From Dehalococcoidia bacterium (lineage in GTDB: Bacteria > Chloroflexota > Dehalococcoidia > SZUA-161), in contig SOKG01000263.1 of assembly GCA_004376205.1 (NCBI GenBank), positions 1 to 7,047 on the forward strand: a stretch of 7,047 nt of DNA, in the 5' to 3' direction. Each line of letters starts with the position of its first letter. Position 1 is the stretch's first letter. Shown here piece by piece: positions 5,402 to 7,047 of this stretch. Under the pieces are notes generated by a model, which made no database searches, was not told the origin of the DNA, and saw only the letters and a list, made by a program, of their open reading frames with translations. A program made the position numbers and the translations under genes.

Positions 5402-6929
5402 CTACATAATCGTCGGCAGTGGGATAGCTGGTCTTTATGACGCTCTGCTGGCCCAGGAGTTGGGCAGCGTTCTTATCCTCACCAAAGGTAGCATTGACGA
5501 ATGCAACACCAAGCATGCTCAAGGTGGTATCGCCGTAGCCATCAGCAGTCTTGACTCACCTGAGCTTCACTTCCGGGATACGATGGCTGCGGGCGCTGGC
5601 CTATGTGACCCAGAGGCGGTGCACATTCTCACCGAGGAAGGTGCCGACCGTATTGCTGACCTCGTTAAGTTCGGAGTTCCCTTCGACACGGTCGAGGGCG
5701 AAATCGCTCTTACCATGGAGGCTGCGCATAGTATCCCCCGCATTTTGCATGCCGGCGGCGATGCCACTGGAGAACATATTGAGGTCACACTAAGCAACGC
5801 CGCGCGTTCATCGAGGAGCATTACCATTCTGGAGCACTGCCTCGCCACTGATATGCTTGTCCGCGATGGCGGCGTCTATGGAGTCGCCGCCTTGGACTTA
5901 AGGTCTGGGTCCGTAGAGGAATTTGGCTGTCGTTTCCTCATCGTGGCTACTGGCGGAATGGGACGGTTGTTTAAGATTAGCACCAATCCCGACATCGCTA
6001 CTGGCGATGGTATAGCTCTGGCTTATGAGGCTGGCGCCGAGATTGCTGATATGGAGTTCTTTCAGTTCCATCCGACAGCTCTGCGTTTGCCCGGGGTGCC
6101 TTTGTTTCTTATCTCTGAGGCTGTGAGGGGTGAAGGAGGGGTCTTGCGCAATGCCAGTGGGGAACGCTTCATGCTTAACTACACGCCTGAAGGCGATCTA
6201 GCGCCCAGGGATATTGTTGCCCGCAGCATTGTTGCCGAGATGAAAAAGACTGGAACTGACCGCGTTTACCTGGATGTTACCCCTCTGCCGGCACGCATTG
6301 TCTCTGCTCGTTTCCCTCAGATCTACCGGTTTTGCCAGGCCCATGGCCTGGATATCACCTCCTCGATGATTCCGGTGGTACCTGCTGCTCACTACATGAT
6401 GGGTGGGATAAGGACAAATTACTGGGGGGAAACCAACATCGCTGGTTTGTTCGCCAGCGGCGAGGTGGCATGTACGGGGGTGCATGGGGCCAACCGTTTG
6501 GCCTCGAACTCGCTGCTGGAGGTACTGGTCTTCGGCAAGAGGATTGTGGAAAGGTCTAAAGGAGAGGCCGATACAGCTAGGATTGCTGAAAGGGGAGCCT
6601 TTGCTCTCAAAGAGCGAGACACCGGTACACGTAGCTTTCCCAGTCTGAGCTTGACTGCCCTGCAGTCACTGCTGTGGGACAATGTAGGCATCATGCGCTC
6701 GGGGGAGAGGCTGGAGGAGGCAGCTACTGCGCTCGCCGCTTGGGAGAAGGACCTTAAGACGCCTACAGACCGCCCATCATATGAGCTGGCTAACATGGTG
6801 CTGGTGGGACGGCTTATGGCTGAAGCGGCTCTGATGAGGGAGGAGAGCCGCGGGGCTCACTTTCGCTCCGATTTCCCTGCGTCCTCCGACGCCTGGCTCA
6901 GGCATATCGTGTTCCGTAAGACTGTCTAG
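5388..6929 (+). CDS. nadB: L-aspartate oxidase NadB
   Basis: NadB is the cytoplasmic FAD enzyme that oxidises L-aspartate to iminoaspartate, the first step of de novo NAD synthesis. NadA then makes quinolinate. Anaerobes use fumarate as the electron acceptor. From ATG 5388 the protein has 513 aa, close to the usual 520-540. The N-terminal FAD motif is VGSGIAGL (9-16), followed by HAQGGIAVA (43-51), PRILHAGGDATG (117-128), QFHPTAL (226-232), GERFM (258-262), RDIVARS (274-280), HYMMGG (335-340) and ASGEVACTGVHGANRLASNS (356-375). The residues equivalent to the E. coli active site are all present: Glu111, His228, Arg274, His335 and Arg370. The C-terminal helical domain ends in SRGAHFRSDFP, which is typical of NadB and distinguishes it from succinate dehydrogenase or fumarate reductase flavoproteins. 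AGGTGG lies 4 nt before the ATG; TTG 5385 is one codon earlier. nadC follows after 24 nt. Confidence 0.96.
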   Translation: MREYDYIIVGSGIAGLYDALLAQELGSVLILTKGSIDECNTKHAQGGIAVAISSLDSPELHFRDTMAAGAGLCDPEAVHILTEEGADRIADLVKFGVPFDTVEGEIALTMEAAHSIPRILHAGGDATGEHIEVTLSNAARSSRSITILEHCLATDMLVRDGGVYGVAALDLRSGSVEEFGCRFLIVATGGMGRLFKISTNPDIATGDGIALAYEAGAEIADMEFFQFHPTALRLPGVPLFLISEAVRGEGGVLRNASGERFMLNYTPEGDLAPRDIVARSIVAEMKKTGTDRVYLDVTPLPARIVSARFPQIYRFCQAHGLDITSSMIPVVPAAHYMMGGIRTNYWGETNIAGLFASGEVACTGVHGANRLASNSLLEVLVFGKRIVERSKGEADTARIAERGAFALKERDTGTRSFPSLSLTALQSLLWDNVGIMRSGERLEEAATALAAWEKDLKTPTDRPSYELANMVLVGRLMAEAALMREESRGAHFRSDFPASSDAWLRHIVFRKTV

Positions 6930-6936
6930 TCTACTC

Positions 6937-6949
6937 GGAGGGGAAAGGA
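6937..6949 (+). promoter_or_regulatory. Ribosome binding site deciding the nadC start
   Basis: GGAGG (6937-6941) and AAGGA (6945-6949) lie in the 24-nt nadB-nadC gap. AAGGA is 4 nt before GTG 6954, which favours that start over the in-frame TTG at 6963. Confidence 0.5.
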
Positions 6950-6953
6950 ACTG

Positions 6954-7047
6954 GTGGGCATTTTGTGGGGAAAACAGGTTGAGCAGATAGTTGACAGCGC
7001 CCTGGCCGAAGACTCGGTCTGGGATGATGTCACTACTGAGGCGCTGA
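6954..7047 (+). CDS. nadC: Nicotinate-nucleotide pyrophosphorylase (quinolinate phosphoribosyltransferase) NadC, 3' end missing
   Basis: Only the first 31 codons are inside the window. NadC converts quinolinate and PRPP to nicotinate mononucleotide, the step after NadA in de novo NAD synthesis. The visible N-terminus contains VEQIVDSALAEDSVWDDVTT, which fits the family start 'AL.ED.G.GDVTTEAL'. The Gly of 'GWGD' is Asp here. GTG 6954 is preferred as the start on ribosome binding site grounds; TTG 6963 is the alternative. It follows nadB by 24 nt on the same strand, so the two are almost certainly co-transcribed, and that context supports the call from a short fragment. The frame runs open past the right edge. 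Confidence 0.85.
   Translation, partial: MGILWGKQVEQIVDSALAEDSVWDDVTTEAL

Noticed and set aside
5229..5522. 97-codon minus-strand frame across the nadB start
   Set aside because: It is antisense to conserved NadB residues and has no recognisable domain.
1..7047. CRISPR array, tRNA or rRNA genes
   Set aside because: Reading both strands showed no regularly spaced repeats and no tRNA- or rRNA-like segments.

Overview
The window is bacterial DNA of moderate GC content. It carries two ordinary housekeeping or metabolic segments separated by a rearranged accessory patch. The organism is probably an anaerobe, because the first gene is a 2-hydroxyacyl-CoA dehydratase activase-related iron-sulfur protein, a family concentrated in anaerobes. 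A Chloroflexota (Dehalococcoidia-like) host is a reasonable guess from the 'RRRYLDITNSQ' type of RecF, the CFI-box surface protein and the nadB-nadC order. That placement is inference, not proof.

Layout: (1) 2-2116 (+), the C-terminal part of a DUF2229/COG3580-3581 activase-type protein whose start lies left of the window. (2) 2113-3321 (-), recF, tail to tail with the first gene; the two stop codons share the four bases TTAA. (3) 3275-3526 (-), the decayed C-terminal tail of a probable serine recombinase, overlapping the recF start. (4) 3624-3823, a control region with a 14-nt near-palindrome, a tandem 10-bp direct repeat and a near-consensus sigma-70 promoter (TTGACA-17-TATAGT) reading right. 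(5) 3824-5110 (+), a secreted, membrane-anchored C39-like cysteine peptidase ending in a CFI-box (CFIATAAYGS) domain. (6) 5111-5236 (-), a second, shorter recombinase tail in the same orientation as the first; its stop codon directly abuts the peptidase stop. (7) 5318-5401 (+), a possible 27-codon ORF overlapping the start of (8) nadB, 5388-6929 (+). (9) The first 31 codons of nadC from 6954 to the right edge.

How they fit: nadB and nadC form an NAD biosynthesis operon (aspartate to iminoaspartate; quinolinate to nicotinate mononucleotide). nadA is not visible. RecF belongs to recombinational repair. The most interesting part is the middle: a single cargo gene with its own strong promoter, framed by two diverged copies of a recombinase C-terminus in direct orientation. 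This looks like the scar of one or more recombinase-bearing elements that landed between recF and the nad operon. The C39/CFI-box protein is the likely cargo; its substrate and its processing partner cannot be read from this window.
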